Under the pieces are notes generated by a model. It had not been told where the DNA came from. It worked only from the letters and a program-made list of their open reading frames with translations, and did not search any database. DNA of 64,000 bases from Candidula unifasciata (lineage: Eukaryota; Mollusca; Gastropoda; Stylommatophora; Geomitridae): contig CAJHNH020002773.1 in NCBI GenBank assembly GCA_905116865.2, positions 1,661,110-1,725,109 of the forward strand, in the 5' to 3' direction. Below, piece by piece: positions 30,701 through 34,149 of this stretch. A program made the position numbers and the translations under genes. The stretch's first letter is position 1, and every line of letters starts with the position of its first letter.

Positions 30701-33500
30701 ATTTAGATAGAAGACTGGTATGTCTGCCTCAGGTAATTTAGATAGAAGACTGGTATGTCTGCCTCAGATTATTTAGATAGAAGACTGGTATGTCTGCCTC
30801 AGGTAGTTTAGATAGAAGACTGGTATGTCTGCCTCAGGTAATTTAGATAGAAGATCAGCACATCTGCCTCAGGTTATTTAGATAGAAGACTGGTATGTCT
30901 GCCTCAGGTAATTTAGATAGAAGACGGCATGTCTGCCTCAGGTAATTTAGAAAGAAGACTGGTATGTCTGCCTCAGATTATTTAGATAGAAGACTGGTAT
31001 GTCTGCCTCAGGTAATTTAGATAAAAGACTGGTATGTCTGCCTCAGGTAATTTAGATAGAAGATCAGCACATCTGCCTCAGGTTATTTAGATAGAAGACT
31101 GGTATGTCTGCCTCAGGTAATTTAGATAGAAGACAGTATGTCTGCCTCAGGTAATTTAGAAAGAAGACTGGTATGTCTGCCTCAGGTAATTTAGATAGAA
31201 GACAGGTATGTCTGCCTCAGGTAATTTAGATGGAAGACAGGTATGTTTGCCTCAGGTTATTTAGATAGAAGACTGGTATTTCTGCCTCAGGTTATTTAGA
31301 TAGAAGATCAGCACATCTGACTCAGGTTATTTAATAGACTGATAGGTCTGAATCAGATTATTTAGAGATAATATTTCTGCATCAAGTTATTTCCTCAGAA
31401 GACAAGTGGGAAGTTGTTTGAACCTGTTGCTGCATGAGTTGTCTGATTTTTTTACAACCTGTAGTGATGGTTTGACAACCTGTAGTGATTGTTTGACAAC
31501 CTGTAGTGATTGTTTGACAACCTGTAGTCTTACTCTCCTGGAGATTGTAGTGATATTCCGGATCTGTGTCAGCTAGTGGCGTATTTTAAGTTATGTTAAC
31601 AACTGACGTTATGGCATTTGAGACATTTCCATAAGTAATCCATCCCCATATTCAGCACCCAGTGGCAGACCAGGATGGTGTTAAGTTGGTGGACACATGT
31701 TTTGGAGTTTATGTCTGAGGGTTGGTTGTCTGGTGAAACCTGTGGAAGTACAAGTTTCATTCACGCCTCACTGATGTTCCGGTCATCTCATTGATGTTCC
31801 GGTCATCTCATTGATGTTCCGGTCATCTCATTGATGTTCCGGCCAGCTCTCACTGATGTTCCAGTCATCTCTCATTGATGTTTCGGCCAGCTCTCACTGG
31901 TGTTGCGATCATCTTTCATTGATGTTCTGGTCATCTAAGCCCAGAGAAGGATTTCCATCTATTGAAGTTAGGTTGGGGTAGAGACTTGTCTCATAACTGG
32001 TACCAAGTACCTTCTCTTTGGGAACTGTGTTGCTCACTTATCATTCTCCTCTCCAAGCTGGGGGAAAAAATGCAGGTTGGTACTTACATCTACCACAGAG
32101 GAGCAGGCCTCTTTTATCCATTTTTGGATCAGTGAAGGGGTGGAATGTTGGATTAAGAATCTGCGACATAGCACTCAAGACACTCCTATAAGTGCTCCGT
32201 CTCCATCTTCAGCAGCAAGTGAAGAGTTCCAATTCCTATGGTGCCAGTAACTGTCTGATGGCACATGCATCTTGCCTTTTCCTTGAGTATTGATAACTTC
32301 CCGCAGCGCCATTTTCCTCAGACCTTAGTGATTTGTTTGTGCCTCTGCACTTTTCCCCTCGCTCCCAAAGGGCCCTCACAACATCTAGCTTGTCATACAT
32401 CAGTCTATATTCCTGCTCATTTCCCAACACAGTAAAGGGGTTGAATGTTGAGTTAAGAATCAACATCACAGCACCTGTGAAGGGCCGAAATCTCATTCAT
32501 TGGTGAGTGAAGGTCCGTACGGTTTGTTGCAAGCCTGTAAGTCCTGCAAGTAAGTCACTCGAGTAGGGAGTTTCAAAACAATGTGACTTCTGTGACTGGC
32601 TGCTCATAGCAGGACCAGGCATGCCGAGTAGTGACCCCAGAGTCCATTGCTGCCGTTTGGAAACTTCCTCTTCCACACGTACACTTGCCAGGCTGACAGG
32701 CATGCATCATCATACTGGACCTCCGTTTGCCGATGGATTTCTATAGGTATCACCCCTTCACTGATCAGAAAACATAACAGAGAGCTTTGGTGCATGTAAA
32801 AAGTGGGGTGGCCATCTTTAAAGTGTCATTATGATGTTGCTGTGATCATCTGCACCATGATGTTAATGCTTTACACTGTTGACAACCTTAACAACAATAT
32901 TGACAAGTTACCTGTCAGTGGCATGGTAAGTAACATTCCTGGGACACAAGGTTTTCATTTCTTCCTCTCCCCCCCCCTCCCCCCCTCCTCTTATTCCTCT
33001 TCTTCACGTTCATCAGCTATAAACTCTGGCAGAAAGTTCTGGTTCTTCTGCCAACTCCAAACTTTAGTCTCATTCAAGAACTTAAGTGTTGCATGCACAT
33101 CCATTTTACATATCTGACTTATTTATATGCAGACTATTGGTTCCTTGCCTCTCAGGCAGGTGCACTCCAGCTTTGAGGGAAACCCCCAGTTAGTCGACTC
33201 TTACGACAAGCTTGCTGGGGAGGCAGTGTGTCTGTTCTAGTTTTCCTCACAATTGGGGCCTAGTACCCGCACGGGGAGGTTTACATTTGAAACCCCCCTT
33301 GTGAAGACGTGTGGTAATTTTTATGACAACACGTGCCAGTTGGTCTCTAAGATATAGATTTGGCACCATATGCCCAGTAAGTCGAAAGGGTCCTTGACAT
33401 TTTGTTTACTGTCCTGTATTGCATCTTTTCAGGAACCATCGGATTCTTTGCCTGTTTCTGGTTCGTGTCCAAGATCTACAGTGTTGTCAAAGTCGACTAG
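660..33500 (+). CDS. TM9SF2: TM9SF2-type nonaspanin (transmembrane 9 superfamily member 2), 3' 15 exons, N-terminus outside window
   Basis: Multi-exon gene, join(660-787,1948-2077,4610-4755,7625-7745,9900-9979,10709-10817,12203-12335,14827-14888,19717-19774,21480-21537,22244-22403,26141-26292,28049-28160,30004-30175,33433-33500). The exons total 1689 nt, i.e. 562 residues plus stop, and every boundary is GT-AG with compatible phase. Nonaspanins are endosome/Golgi multispanning proteins with a large lumenal N-terminal domain and nine membrane segments. Here the lumenal part ends in exon E/F and the membrane segments run from exon F to exon O. Family signatures seen include [59 protein letters not shown] and [13 protein letters not shown]. 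The tail [15 protein letters not shown] and [11 protein letters not shown] match my recollection of TM9SF2 rather than TM9SF4. The C-terminal KVD fits the KXD/E Golgi-retention/COPI-binding motif known for TM9 proteins. Human TM9SF2 is about 663 residues, so the signal peptide and about 100 residues lie upstream. No frameshift or internal stop is seen. Confidence 0.95.
1079..1371 (+). mobile_element. SINE-like family A, near full-length copy
   Basis: The reference copy of the commonest repeat here, about 290 bp. It opens with CCCCGTGTGGGTTCCGGGGC, contains CGTAAGAGTCGACTAATTGG and AGGCAAGGAACCAACAGTCT, and ends in a GAAGAAGAAG tail. More than 20 full or partial copies occur in the window in both orientations. 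There is no coding capacity. A pol III promoter is not obvious, so the class is inferred from length, copy number and simple 3' tail. Confidence 0.85.
1381..1655 (+). mobile_element. SINE-like family A, second adjacent copy
   Basis: Same body as the preceding copy, about 10 bp after it, more diverged (CCCCATGTGGTTTCGGCGGC start, degraded AAGAATAATAAG tail). Two head-to-tail copies in one intron. Confidence 0.8.
1678..1893 (+). mobile_element. RNase H-type LINE fragment (C-terminal part)
   Basis: Translation gives [19 protein letters not shown] followed by LWLTLHTW. This matches the PGHAGV-GNEQAD-LA end of the RNase H domain found in I/Jockey-type non-LTR elements. It is truncated on both sides and lies in the TM9SF2 intron between exons A and B. 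Confidence 0.7.
1948..2077 (+). CDS. TM9SF2: TM9SF2 exon B (lumenal domain)
   Basis: The acceptor is GTTTCAG. The first base completes Trp, followed by [19 protein letters not shown] and a cysteine-rich stretch ending DTCVTL. The donor CTG|GTATGT is in phase 0. Degenerate copies of this donor junction recur in the following intron (see findings). Confidence 0.93.
2084..2475 (+). repeat. 60-bp minisatellite (TGTCATGTTGGATGCAATTT type)
   Basis: Begins within a few bases of the exon B donor. About 25-30-bp subunits (GTGTCATGTTGGGGTGCCAT) mature into a 60-bp higher-order unit (GTGTAGTGTGTCATGTTGGA...ATATTGTTTGGC) repeated four to five times. Confidence 0.9.
2638..2923 (-). mobile_element. SINE-like family A, inverted copy
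   Basis: Reads tail-first on the plus strand (TTCTTTCTTCTTCGTGTTCA) through CAGACTGTTGGTTCCCCACC to a diverged head (ACCGTACAGGG). Confidence 0.8.
2931..3671 (+). repeat. Dispersed copies of the exon B donor junction
   Basis: TGTCACACTGGTATGTTGG-like blocks occur near 2938, 2985, 3536, 3557, 3589, 3620 and 3653. The copy at 3589 is identical to the exon B/intron junction over GTCACACTGGTATGTTGGG. Spacing is about 21-33 bp in the 3536-3671 cluster. Confidence 0.75.
3010..3262 (+). mobile_element. RNase H-type LINE fragment, degenerate
   Basis: Contains [15 protein letters not shown] and [22 protein letters not shown] readings, interrupted by stops. It corresponds to the same RNase H region as the fragments at 29050-29330 and 1678-1893. 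Confidence 0.65.
4305..4600 (+). mobile_element. SINE-like family B (tRNA-derived body), diverged copy
   Basis: Shares with the 27268 copy the core AGTAAAGACGG..GTGATGCTGACCACAT and the 3' part GGTCTGTAAAAATATGGCTT, ending just before exon C. The 5' head is degraded. It lies in the intron directly upstream of the exon C acceptor. Confidence 0.7.
4610..4755 (+). CDS. TM9SF2: TM9SF2 exon C (lumenal domain)
   Basis: The acceptor is AATCTGCAG. The reading [20 protein letters not shown] continues to [12 protein letters not shown] and matches the family's FNHVDI...ARLVAAKLEP block. The donor is GAG|GTACTT, phase 2. Confidence 0.93.
4960..5430 (-). mobile_element. Penelope-like element 3' fragment (GIY-YIG region), inverted
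   Basis: On the minus strand the translation includes [13 protein letters not shown], a stop, then [13 protein letters not shown]. This resembles the GIY-YIG endonuclease region of Penelope-like elements (YVGRTDR-LE-R--EHIP). The 3' non-coding part matches the inverted copy at 5760-6140 over about 260-320 bp. Confidence 0.7.
5539..5556 (+). repeat. Short telomere-like tract
   Basis: TCTAACCCTAACCCTAAAC contains two and a half copies of the metazoan telomere hexamer. It lies in the spacer between the inverted Penelope-like copies. It is too short to exclude chance. Confidence 0.5.
5760..6140 (+). mobile_element. Penelope-like element 3' fragment, second copy in inverted orientation
   Basis: The plus strand reads [20 protein letters not shown], matching the -RLRPELC-QK- end of Penelope-like proteins, followed by the shared 3' UTR block. 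It forms an imperfect long inverted repeat with 4960-5430, spacer about 330 bp. Confidence 0.7.
6395..6490 (-). mobile_element. SINE-like family A, partial inverted copy
   Basis: GACAGATCTGACTTATTTGT, GCAGACTGTTGGTTTCTCAC and a diverged remainder match the middle of family A. Both ends are missing. Confidence 0.65.
6588..7072. mobile_element. hAT-type MITE with perfect 8-bp target-site duplication
   Basis: The left end CAGCGGCTCTCAAA and the inverted right end CAGCAGTTCTCAAA match the canonical hAT (Ac/Charlie-like) terminal motif CAGNGGTTCTCAA. Flanks 6580-6587 and 7073-7080 are both CTTTAACA, an exact 8-bp duplication as expected for hAT. The interior (485 bp overall) has no transposase frame, so the element is non-autonomous. 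It lies in the TM9SF2 intron between exons C and D. Confidence 0.92.
7159..7515 (-). mobile_element. Non-LTR retrotransposon 3' end (RT C-terminal region)
   Basis: The minus frame reads [19 protein letters not shown], then [37 protein letters not shown] and [10 protein letters not shown]. This is the conserved tail downstream of the reverse transcriptase in RTE/CR1-type elements. The copy at 62695-63060 is the same subfamily in plus orientation. It is 5' truncated. Confidence 0.85.
7625..7745 (+). CDS. TM9SF2: TM9SF2 exon D (lumenal domain)
   Basis: The acceptor is TTTTGACAG. The first base completes Ser, then [20 protein letters not shown] and [13 protein letters not shown], matching the family's GEIKIAYTYSVSF segment. 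The donor is AAG|GTAGGA, phase 0. Confidence 0.92.
7975..8110 (+). mobile_element. SINE-like family A, partial copy
   Basis: Matches the family A middle (AACAAGCATGTCGTATAAGG, GAGTGCATCTGCCTGAGAAG, CAGTCTGCATATAAATAAGC). Followed at about 8145-8195 by a short inverted head fragment. Confidence 0.7.
8215..8470 (-). mobile_element. LINE C-terminal fragment (post-RNase H zinc-knuckle region) with GAA tail
   Basis: The minus frame reads [20 protein letters not shown] and [20 protein letters not shown]. This resembles the GHNRLN-HL...[15 protein letters not shown] block at the end of I/Jockey-type LINE proteins. The element's 3' end is AAGAAGAAGG-like. The same end recurs at 54033-54320 next to a huge TTC array. 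Confidence 0.75.
8480..8940. other. Unassigned intron sequence
   Basis: No gene seen. At 8575-8640 a short dispersed block (CTTCATAGCAAATGGGTCAC) recurs at 11265-11345 and 62445-62520, so it is part of an unnamed repeat family. Confidence 0.5.
8940..9180 (-). mobile_element. Pogo/jerky-like DDE transposase fragment
   Basis: The minus frame reads [20 protein letters not shown], then [20 protein letters not shown] and [17 protein letters not shown]. This matches the DDE domain block NADETPVFFDMP...TVMLA-TA-G-KLPP--IFKRK of pogo/Tigger/jerky-like DNA transposons; the first D of this block is a catalytic residue in that family. No flanking parts of the protein are readable, so it is a dead fragment. 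Confidence 0.8.
9685..9899. other. Intron end with poly-pyrimidine tract before exon E
   Basis: A run of about 18 T at 9879-9895 followed by ATAG forms the exon E acceptor region. Nothing else recognisable between 9180 and 9860 apart from AT-rich sequence and a TAAGGCGCCAATATTTTTAA block resembling the pogo-like ends below. Confidence 0.5.
9900..9979 (+). CDS. TM9SF2: TM9SF2 exon E (juxtamembrane)
   Basis: A long pyrimidine tract followed by ATAG forms the acceptor. The product [20 protein letters not shown] continues to TNIQWFR and is the strongly conserved RWDYIL--MPH-IQWF segment before TM1. The donor is TAG|GTGAGT, phase 2. Confidence 0.95.
10170..10330. mobile_element. Pogo/jerky-type terminal-repeat remnant
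   Basis: Contains TTATATACGGAATGTGTTTG and GAAATTATGATTT. This is homologous to the reverse complement of 63160-63270, where GTATAAGACGACC and CCCTGTATAAGACAACCCC occur. Such (G)TATAAGACGACC ends are characteristic of jerky/Tigger-like elements and their MITEs. Confidence 0.55.
10709..10817 (+). CDS. TM9SF2: TM9SF2 exon F (first membrane segment)
   Basis: The acceptor is GTTACAG. The exon encodes [20 protein letters not shown] (TM1) followed by [16 protein letters not shown], the conserved cytosolic RTL-KDIARYN motif. The donor is ATG|GTATGT, phase 0. Confidence 0.96.
10873..11167 (-). mobile_element. SINE-like family A, inverted copy
   Basis: Tail TTTCTTCTTCTG first, then GCTGTAAACTCTGGCGAAAA and CAGACTGATGGTTCCTTGTC, ending in the diverged head CCAGGAACCCACAGACAGG. 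Starts 55 bp downstream of exon F. Confidence 0.85.
11745..12135 (+). repeat. Degenerate ~54-bp tandem repeat
   Basis: Recurrent GAATTCTTGGGTGAATAGTT and AGGTTTATTTTCAATATGAA blocks with 50-60 bp spacing, about seven degenerate copies just upstream of exon G. Confidence 0.8.
12203..12335 (+). CDS. TM9SF2: TM9SF2 exon G (cytosolic loop and start of TM2)
   Basis: The acceptor is CCCGCAG. The exon encodes [20 protein letters not shown], then [20 protein letters not shown], entering TM2. The donor is TTTAG|GTGAGG, phase 1. A 46-bp minisatellite starts directly at this donor and repeats the last exonic bases together with the donor. Confidence 0.95.
12329..13530 (+). repeat. 46-bp minisatellite containing the exon G 5' splice site
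   Basis: The unit GGTGAGGTTTGTTGTGTACT-CTCTCTGTGGGGTGTGTGGT-ACTTTA repeats about 26 times. The first copy starts in the exon: ACTTTAG (last exonic bases) plus GTGAGG (donor). Thus nearly every unit reproduces an exon-like end and a strong donor. Variants GATGAGG, GGCGAGG and GGGTGAGG occur sporadically. Confidence 0.95.
13550..13975 (-). mobile_element. SINE-like family C (tRNA-derived), inverted copy
   Basis: On the minus strand the head contains GGTCTCGAAGCATGGTGTCC, a B-box-like GAGGTTCAGAGTTCAACCCC, then GTAAGGGCTGGGATTTTGTC and CCCGTGTGCATTG, ending CCTAAATGCTCCG-type sequence. Related copies are at 19268-19625 (-), 59455-59830 (+) and 61515-61960 (+). Confidence 0.75.
14040..14700 (+). 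repeat. Purine-rich (GA)n/(GAA)n low-complexity block
   Basis: (AG)n at 14097-14125, then GAGA/GAAA-rich sequence, then GAAGAAGAA/AAGACAAAGAAAA repeats to about 14700. The strand asymmetry is almost complete. It precedes exon H by about 130 bp. Confidence 0.9.
14827..14888 (+). CDS. TM9SF2: TM9SF2 exon H (TM2 end / TM3 start)
   Basis: The acceptor is TGTCCAG and the donor TTG|GTGAGT. The 62-bp exon encodes [21 protein letters not shown] and is invariant in type within the family ([11 protein letters not shown]). A diverged second copy lies about 100 bp downstream (14980-15044). Confidence 0.95.
14960..15044 (+). pseudogene. Duplicated, donor-less copy of TM9SF2 exon H (pseudo-exon)
   Basis: ATGTCCAG at 14982-14989 mimics the exon H acceptor. 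The following 54 bases match exon H with five substitutions. The reading is [18 protein letters not shown], with Ser-to-Phe and Ala-to-Val changes and two silent changes. After ATGACT the copy breaks into AACAGATAA, so the 5' splice site and last residues are missing and an in-frame stop follows. Inclusion in mRNA would truncate the protein. Confidence 0.9.
15038..15596 (+). repeat. 52-bp minisatellite
   Basis: The unit AGCTGGAAGTAGAGGGACTT-AACTAACAAATAAATCGGTT-AATGTAACTATT repeats about 10.5 times, starting at the break point of the exon H pseudo-copy. A few point variants (CGATT, ATAGATAA) occur. Confidence 0.95.
15720..16180 (+). repeat. GT/GA/G-rich degenerate ~110-bp tandem repeat
   Basis: Blocks of GTGTGTGTGTGAGAAAGAGG, GAGAGAGATTGCA and G-runs of up to 13 alternate four times (about 15890-16180). 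The G-runs may be sites of assembly error. Confidence 0.85.
16400..16690. mobile_element. Pogo/jerky-type MITE remnant
   Basis: Contains GATTTTTTCAAATG, GGGCTTAAAAAA and GGTCTTCTTATACATGGG blocks resembling the ends at 63160-63270 and 10170-10330. Boundaries are uncertain. Confidence 0.5.
16795..17060 (-). mobile_element. SINE-like family B, inverted copy whose head seeds a satellite
   Basis: Plus-strand order GGCATATAGGGCTAGACCTA, GATGTGGTCAGCATCTCGCT, CCGAGGTCATTTTTGAAAAA, then the tRNA-like head in reverse (minus: GAGTAGTGTAGTGGCAAGAC followed by CGTGGTTACGTGTCC). The head sequence is then amplified into the 38-bp array. Confidence 0.85.
17020..18611 (+). repeat. 38-bp satellite array, ~42 copies
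   Basis: Unit GAGTGTCTTGCCACTACACG-ACTCCAGCTCTCACTAAT, almost perfectly conserved. The only frequent variation is CCAGCTC / CAAGCTC / TTGAGCTC. It begins in the head of the family B SINE and ends in TTTCGCTGCATAAAG. On the minus strand each unit carries TAGTGGCAAGACAC, resembling a tRNA A box. Confidence 0.97.
19268..19625 (-). mobile_element. SINE-like family C, inverted copy
   Basis: Same order as the 13550 copy: CTCAAGCCTGAGCCTGAAGC, GTTGCACCGACGAGAATCCT, GGGCAGCGCCGTTAGGCGAC, then a tRNA-like head with AGGTCCCGGGTTTAGGCCCC on the minus strand. Followed by a C-rich run at 19607-19630. Confidence 0.75.
19717..19774 (+). CDS. TM9SF2: TM9SF2 exon I (TM3)
   Basis: The acceptor is GTTTCAG. 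The exon encodes [19 protein letters not shown] and then one base of the next codon; the donor is AAAA|GTAAGA. The LGTPAGYV motif is typical of the family. Confidence 0.93.
19794..21185 (+). repeat. 68-bp minisatellite after exon I
   Basis: The unit AAGTTATAGATCATTATCAT-TTGTATTTCTGCTACTATTT-TATTCCTATTATTGTTATGT-ATTGTTAT repeats about 20 times, starting 20 bp past the exon I donor. Early copies carry CACAATCATTTGTCTT; later copies shorten to about 59 bp. Confidence 0.95.
21480..21537 (+). CDS. TM9SF2: TM9SF2 exon J (TM3-TM4 loop)
   Basis: The acceptor is TCTATTTAG. Two bases complete Thr, then [19 protein letters not shown]. The donor is TGG|GTAAGT, phase 2. The FGGEKWK-NV-LT-F-CPG pattern is that of TM9SF2. 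Confidence 0.93.
21610..22200 (+). repeat. Degenerate TTCTTCCTGTGTG-type tandem repeat
   Basis: T-rich strand with recurrent TGTTCTTGTTTCTTCCTGTG blocks at about 24-40 bp spacing, filling the exon J-K intron up to the exon K polypyrimidine region. Confidence 0.85.
22244..22403 (+). CDS. TM9SF2: TM9SF2 exon K (TM4 and TM5)
   Basis: The acceptor is GTCTACAG. After completion of Gly the product is [19 protein letters not shown], then [20 protein letters not shown] and [14 protein letters not shown]. The donor is CGG|GTAAGT, phase 0. The last 50 exonic bases plus the donor region are tandemly duplicated immediately downstream. Confidence 0.95.
22354..22507 (+). repeat. 77-bp tandem duplication spanning the exon K donor
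   Basis: Copy 1 (22354-22430) is the last 50 bases of exon K plus 27 intronic bases. Copy 2 (22431-22507) repeats it at about 88% identity. The donor CGGGTAAGT becomes TGGGTCAAT in copy 2, so the second donor is weakened. Confidence 0.93.
22600..22960 (+). mobile_element. Non-LTR retrotransposon 3' end
   Basis: Reads [18 protein letters not shown], then [20 protein letters not shown] and [14 protein letters not shown], matching the RT C-terminal tail also seen at 30296, 36352, 43505 and 51307. A poly-A interruption lies at 22792-22806. Confidence 0.85.
23030..24840. other. 1.8-kb block without recognised genes
   Basis: Composition is more even than in the flanking repeats. It contains a short tandem repeat at 23735-23910 (GGTGGAAGCACTCGGTTAGA, four to five copies, with CACCCTACGTCAATAGCTTC). 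No convincing protein, terminal repeat or target duplication is seen. It interrupts the general SINE/LINE pattern and could be an unclassified transposon. Confidence 0.4.
25098..25296 (+). mobile_element. SINE-like family A, 5'-truncated copy
   Basis: From GGGTGTTTCCTTCAAAATTA through GAGGAACCAAAAGTCTGCAT to the GAACGTGAAGAAGAAGAAG tail. Confidence 0.8.
25612..25770 (+). mobile_element. Composite of SINE-A head and another GAA-tailed SINE fragment
   Basis: TTCCCGTTTGGGTTCCAGGG (family A head) runs to GGCAACTAATAAGGG. It then switches to CGCAGGTATCACAGTCCAGC-TGTAAATC, shared with 41330-41400 and 49190-49260, ending GAATGCAGAAGAAGAAG. Confidence 0.65.
25790..26035 (+). mobile_element. Non-LTR retrotransposon 3' end, other subfamily
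   Basis: Reads [32 protein letters not shown], then [12 protein letters not shown], matching the LINE tail RLRWFGHL-RM...RGRPR-TW-D-VKE. Ends about 110 bp before exon L. Confidence 0.8.
26141..26292 (+). CDS. TM9SF2: TM9SF2 exon L (TM6)
   Basis: The acceptor is GTCCTTGCAG. The exon encodes [20 protein letters not shown], then [20 protein letters not shown] and [11 protein letters not shown]. The donor is CTG|GTAAGT, phase 2. The [12 protein letters not shown] loop is a family hallmark. Confidence 0.96.
26330..26870 (+). repeat. ~25-bp degenerate minisatellite after exon L
   Basis: Blocks of GTATGTATCCATGTGATTTG plus TGGGT with many substitutions, about 20 copies beginning 30 bp past the exon L donor. 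Confidence 0.9.
27268..27540 (+). mobile_element. SINE-like family B, best-preserved copy with tRNA-like head
   Basis: The head GAGTCGCCGTGGCAGAGCGG has an A-box-like TGGCAGAGCGG, and GTCGTGGGTTCGCTCCC provides a B box (GGTTCGCTCCC). The body includes TTGGCTCCCAGGTCGACTCA and GATGCTGACCACATCACCCA. The tail CTTTCCTTTTTTTTTT resembles a pol III terminator. About 270 bp; the defining copy for family B. Confidence 0.88.
27541..27900 (+). mobile_element. Non-LTR retrotransposon 3' end
   Basis: Reads [32 protein letters not shown], later [10 protein letters not shown] and [14 protein letters not shown] sequence in shifted frames. Frameshifted relic abutting the family B SINE tail. Confidence 0.75.
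28049..28160 (+). CDS. TM9SF2: TM9SF2 exon M (TM7)
   Basis: The acceptor is CTCCGCAG. After Trp completion the product is [20 protein letters not shown], then [17 protein letters not shown]. The donor is GAG|GTCAGT, phase 0. Confidence 0.96.
28240..28450 (-). mobile_element. Family B SINE fragment (-) joined to a family A tail fragment (+)
   Basis: CTTTCAGGCATATAGGGCAG and GTGATGTGTTCAGTATCACG are family B read backwards. From about 28362, ACTTCTAGAACTAGACCAGA to TTACAGCCAGGGACTGCACA is a family A 3' part in plus orientation. Confidence 0.65.
28455..28702 (+). repeat. 43-bp minisatellite
   Basis: Unit TGGTTGTCTGGGAGATGTAC-TAGTGGGTCACTGGATAGAT-TGT, about 5.5 nearly identical copies differing only by GTTGG/GGTGG. 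Confidence 0.95.
28712..28890 (+). mobile_element. SINE-like family A, 5'-truncated copy
   Basis: From AGAAGCAAGGAACCAGCAGT to TTTACAGCCAGTGAACACAA-AGAAGG. It directly follows the 43-bp array. Confidence 0.8.
28985..29330 (-). mobile_element. RNase H-type LINE fragment
   Basis: The minus frame reads [20 protein letters not shown], then [33 protein letters not shown]. This contains the E--A and TDSQS (D) catalytic-type motifs of LINE RNase H. It continues into a PGHAGV-type remnant that is out of frame. Confidence 0.85.
29405..29630 (+). mobile_element. SINE-like family A, diverged copy
   Basis: CCCCATGGGGGTTCTGGGGC head, AACCAACAGTCTGCATACAA, and TGCAAAGAAGAAAAAG tail. A small internal deletion removes the TCGTAAGAG block. 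Confidence 0.8.
30004..30175 (+). CDS. TM9SF2: TM9SF2 exon N (TM8 and most of TM9)
   Basis: The acceptor is CTTTTCAG. The exon encodes [20 protein letters not shown], then [20 protein letters not shown] and [17 protein letters not shown]. The donor is CAG|GTCAGT, phase 1. The [12 protein letters not shown] motif is conserved in the family. Confidence 0.96.
30296..30615 (+). mobile_element. Non-LTR retrotransposon 3' end with (GAT)n tail
   Basis: Reads [40 protein letters not shown] and [15 protein letters not shown], then the family end GCAAAGGACCTGCTACATGA-TGATGATGG. An internal deletion joins ESWT to KLKYFG. Confidence 0.88.
30616..31350 (+). repeat. 35-bp minisatellite with donor-like CAGGTAAT
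   Basis: Unit GGTATGTCTGCCTCAGGTAA-TTTAGATAGAAGACT, about 20 copies, with GATCAGCACATCTG variants. Most units contain CAG|GTAAT or CAG|GTTAT, and many also GGTATGT. Confidence 0.93.
31765..31940 (+). repeat. ~20-bp tandem repeat
   Basis: TCATTGATGTTCCGGTCATC repeated four times, then degenerate CCAGCTCTCACTGATGTTCC versions. Confidence 0.9.
32100..32530 (-). mobile_element. RNase H-type LINE 3'-region fragment
   Basis: The minus frame reads [20 protein letters not shown]. Two blocks of GAATGTTGAATTAAGAATC-type sequence (32142 and 32445) recur at 28985 and 46812, marking the same element family. Confidence 0.65.
32990..33273 (-). mobile_element. SINE-like family A, inverted copy
   Basis: TCTTCTTCACGTTCATCAGC tail, CAGACTATTGGTTCCTTGCC, and a diverged head CCTAGTACCCGCACGGGG. 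It lies 160 bp before the last coding exon. Confidence 0.85.
33433..33500 (+). CDS. TM9SF2: TM9SF2 terminal coding exon O
   Basis: The acceptor is CATCTTTTCAG. The product is (G)[21 protein letters not shown] followed by TAG at 33498-33500. The C-terminal KVD fits the KXD/E retention/COPI motif of the TM9 family. The 3' UTR must follow, but its end is not evident. ATTAAA-type hexamers occur near 35055 and 35270 without a distinctive cleavage context. Confidence 0.95.
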
Positions 33501-34140
33501 AAGAGACCTCTACACTGATGTTTTTATTTTATTTTTCAAGGCTTGTAAATGATCTTTCTTTATTTCCAAACAACGCCATGTGTCTCATATTACACAGGCA
33601 GTGATGCAACGGAACAGTGTGTTAGTATATTTTTACATCAGAGTAAACGAGAAGTATATTTCTCCAAACACTGGGTTTTATTGATAATGTGATGGCTGTC
33701 TGTACATTTGGGGGAACAAGTTTGTTGTTTGGTCATGTCTTTTCACCAAAGTTATACAGACATGAGGGGGTTTTCTTGTTCTATGTTCAGGATTTTCTCT
33801 CTCTCTCTCTTTACGTTTTCTCACTCTGATGTCATGCTTTTTTTTTTTTTATTAACATCTCATCATCTCATCATGTTCCATAGTTTTTGCCTCGTCTTCT
33901 TTTTCTCTCCCTCCTCTTTCACCAGCTGTCTGAGCCTAAAGTTCATTGCTGTAGATATCACCCACCTTCCTTCATCTCTGTTATTGATCTTTTCTTTTCG
34001 ACTAATGGCCCCAAGTGTTTGTAGATCTGTCTGGATATTATCTCTTCTTGGTCTGCCTCATAGTCTGCTCACATTCAGCTCTTTTGTGTAGTTTTCTGTC
34101 TCTTTGTTATGTTCTTGCGTTGCTCTCTTCAATAGATCTT
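33501..34140 (+). other. Probable TM9SF2 3' UTR start and adjoining sequence
   Basis: Follows the TAG stop. T-rich sequence without a coding frame. CTCTTGGTCTGCCTCATAGT near 34047 resembles a reversed LINE RGRPR block, so transposon sequence may already begin here. Confidence 0.5.
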
Positions 34141-34149
34141 TGCACACCT

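Noticed and set aside
660..33500. TM9SF4 or TM9SF1/3 assignment
   Set aside because: [26 protein letters not shown] and the tail [16 protein letters not shown] fit TM9SF2. The decisive test would be a tree with full-length family members.
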